From: Muricea muricata
Taxonomy: Eukaryota; Cnidaria; Anthozoa; Malacalcyonacea; Plexauridae
Length of the DNA stretch: 64,000 nt
NCBI GenBank assembly: GCA_963855995.1
Contig: OY979719.1
Location: 806,001-870,000, forward strand
Direction of reading: 5' to 3'
Position 1 is the stretch's first letter, and the number at the start of each line of letters is the position of its first letter. A program made the translations under genes and the position numbers. Below, in pieces: positions 62,791 through 64,000 of the stretch. Below the pieces are notes generated by a model. It had not been told where the DNA came from, ran no database searches, and saw nothing but the letters and a program-made list of their open reading frames with translations.

Positions 62791-63235
62791 ATGTTTAGGC
62801 GGGGAAAAAACCGGTATGTTTACAAGCAACAGCTAAAGAATATTTCGGGGTGAAATATCGCCTTTAATTGTGGTTTTTAAGGATGAAATATATGGAATAC
62901 TCGTCACGTTTCACAAGACAAAACGTGGAAAGGAGCAGTTACAAGTGATGAAATAACGTCGACTATAATTGGCTATTTAGATGAATTGAGCTTAAGAGAG
63001 ACACTTTGATTGGTTGGCAGTACTTGCTAAGCCTACCAGAGTATAGTGTACTGTAATTTCTGGGAGGTAAACATGTATTTAGCATTACCCACGTAATAAA
63101 ATATTTATTTACTTTTTTAGGTTTTACAAAGGCCGTCAAAATGTCAAGACAGAACAAGATATCCGGATAGATCCTGACGAAGAGCCTTCGGAACGAAGAG
63201 TCTCCATACTCTCCTTGATACATATACTGGCATGA
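62791..63235 (+). CDS. possible small two-exon protein, unrecognised
   Basis: Exon 62791-62813 starts at ATG and ends at GTATGT; exon 63121-63235 follows a TTTTTTAG acceptor and runs in phase to TGA. The joined product is 45 residues, MFRRGKNRFYKGRQ through SILSLIHILA, with a basic N-terminus and an acidic middle (DPDEEPSE). The splice sites are good and phases agree, but such a short model can arise by chance. It may also be the 5' end of a gene that continues beyond the window by an exon I have not found. Function unknown. Confidence 0.3.
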
Positions 63236-64000
63236 CTTTCATACTGGCAAATGTTAGCCTAATATGTTATTGGGAATAACTGCAGATTAATCTACAGATA
63301 CTATACTTCGCGTTATGGCAACTGATTCGGATGCAGTGTTTGTATGATTTGCAGTACTTGCTATCCATAATGGATTACCATGACAATTTCATAGTGTGAG
63401 AGCAAAATGTTGAAAGGCGAGGTAGGAAAACGAACAGATAAATCTACGTTACTAGGGATGTTTTATGCTTTTTCCAGAGAAGGGGGTACATTTTAACGGA
63501 AATGAATAAAATTTCGCCTGAGGACATGATAAATTTCGAAGGATCTACTTGGTACTTCCTGGATCACCGGACAAAAGAGTAGTTTTCGACACAGCCGAGG
63601 TCCGAAGACTGGCATGGCCGTGATTCTATTAAAATCGAACTGCATCCGCGTGAATTTCACTTTGATAAGATACTAAATTTATTGCAAATCGACTCGAAAA
63701 CGGATCTTAACCGGTCAGCGTACGTTCAAAGATATCAAAAATCACACAGCTGGTATGAACTTGTAGCTATGTGTTAAGAATGTTTGGCTGGAGGAGTGGC
63801 ATGCTGTCAGCGATTTTTTAACCTCAGTGGAGATTTTTGAGAAAAAGCAAAAAGTCAAACATCATACATCACAAAATCTATACGATCAAACATTACTAGC
63901 GATTGACAGGTGATTCCGGGTAATAACTACAAACAGTAAATGTTACATGGAGTAACAAGTATATCACCACTTGTTACATGTTTTGTATACGTCATTTTCT
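63236..64000. other. right edge of the window, no confident gene
   Basis: An exon-like stretch at 63478-63582 follows a TTTTTCCAG acceptor and keeps 34 codons open to TAG (RRGYILTEMNKISPED at its start). It cannot be joined in frame to the small ORF upstream by any donor I see, so it is left unassigned. Confidence 0.35.

Overview
This window is nuclear DNA of an invertebrate animal, most likely a cnidarian and probably an anthozoan (coral or sea anemone). The species is not identifiable from the sequence alone. Evidence: AT-rich DNA, many short GT-AG spliced exons, an ADAMTS-like matrix protein, a metazoan tubulin glutamylase (TTLL5), two intronless somatomedin-B-like 7TM receptors, and introns full of palindromic MITEs and tRNA-derived SINE fragments. 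No bacterial, phage, CRISPR or viral features were seen.

Layout, left to right. (1) 1-5685: no confident gene, apart from a candidate signal-peptide exon at 3569-3658. (2) 5686-14625, plus: an ADAMTS-like/papilin-like extracellular matrix protein. Eighteen exons splice in frame to 991 residues: TSP1, ADAMTS Cys-rich, spacer, six more TSP1, Thr/Pro linker, two Ig, PLAC. (3) 15811-18249, minus: intronless 812-residue 7TM receptor. (4) 20847-35918, minus: TTLL5 tubulin polyglutamylase; 28 exons splice to 1176 residues. Its 4.4 kb intron (23544-27932) contains, on the same strand, (5) 24948-27461, an 837-residue intronless receptor paralogous to (3). (6) 37578-40344, plus: a secreted chitin/polysaccharide deacetylase-like protein (3 exons, 461 residues) with a triplicated Cys-Pro module. 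Directly after its stop codon, in the same frame, an open reading frame encodes a transmembrane helix. (7) 41335-62378, minus: a Dbl-homology Rho GEF without a visible PH domain; 18 exons give about 930 residues, with an internal alternative first exon at 48473-48589. (8) 62791-63235, plus: a weak two-exon small ORF head-to-head with (7).

The exon models for genes 2, 4, 6 and 7 were built by hand from GT/AG sites, phase continuity and family resemblance. Each sums to a whole number of codons, which supports them; ends and weakly conserved exons are less certain. The genes do not form one pathway. Genes 2, 3, 5 and 6 are secreted or cell-surface and TTLL5 and the GEF act on the cytoskeleton, but I infer no functional cluster.

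The most interesting points are the in-frame membrane anchor after the deacetylase stop codon, the receptor nested in TTLL5, the tandem module expansion in the deacetylase, and two transposon insertions with intact target-site duplications: a TTAA-type element inside another MITE, and a hAT-like element with an unoccupied copy of its flank 1.7 kb away.
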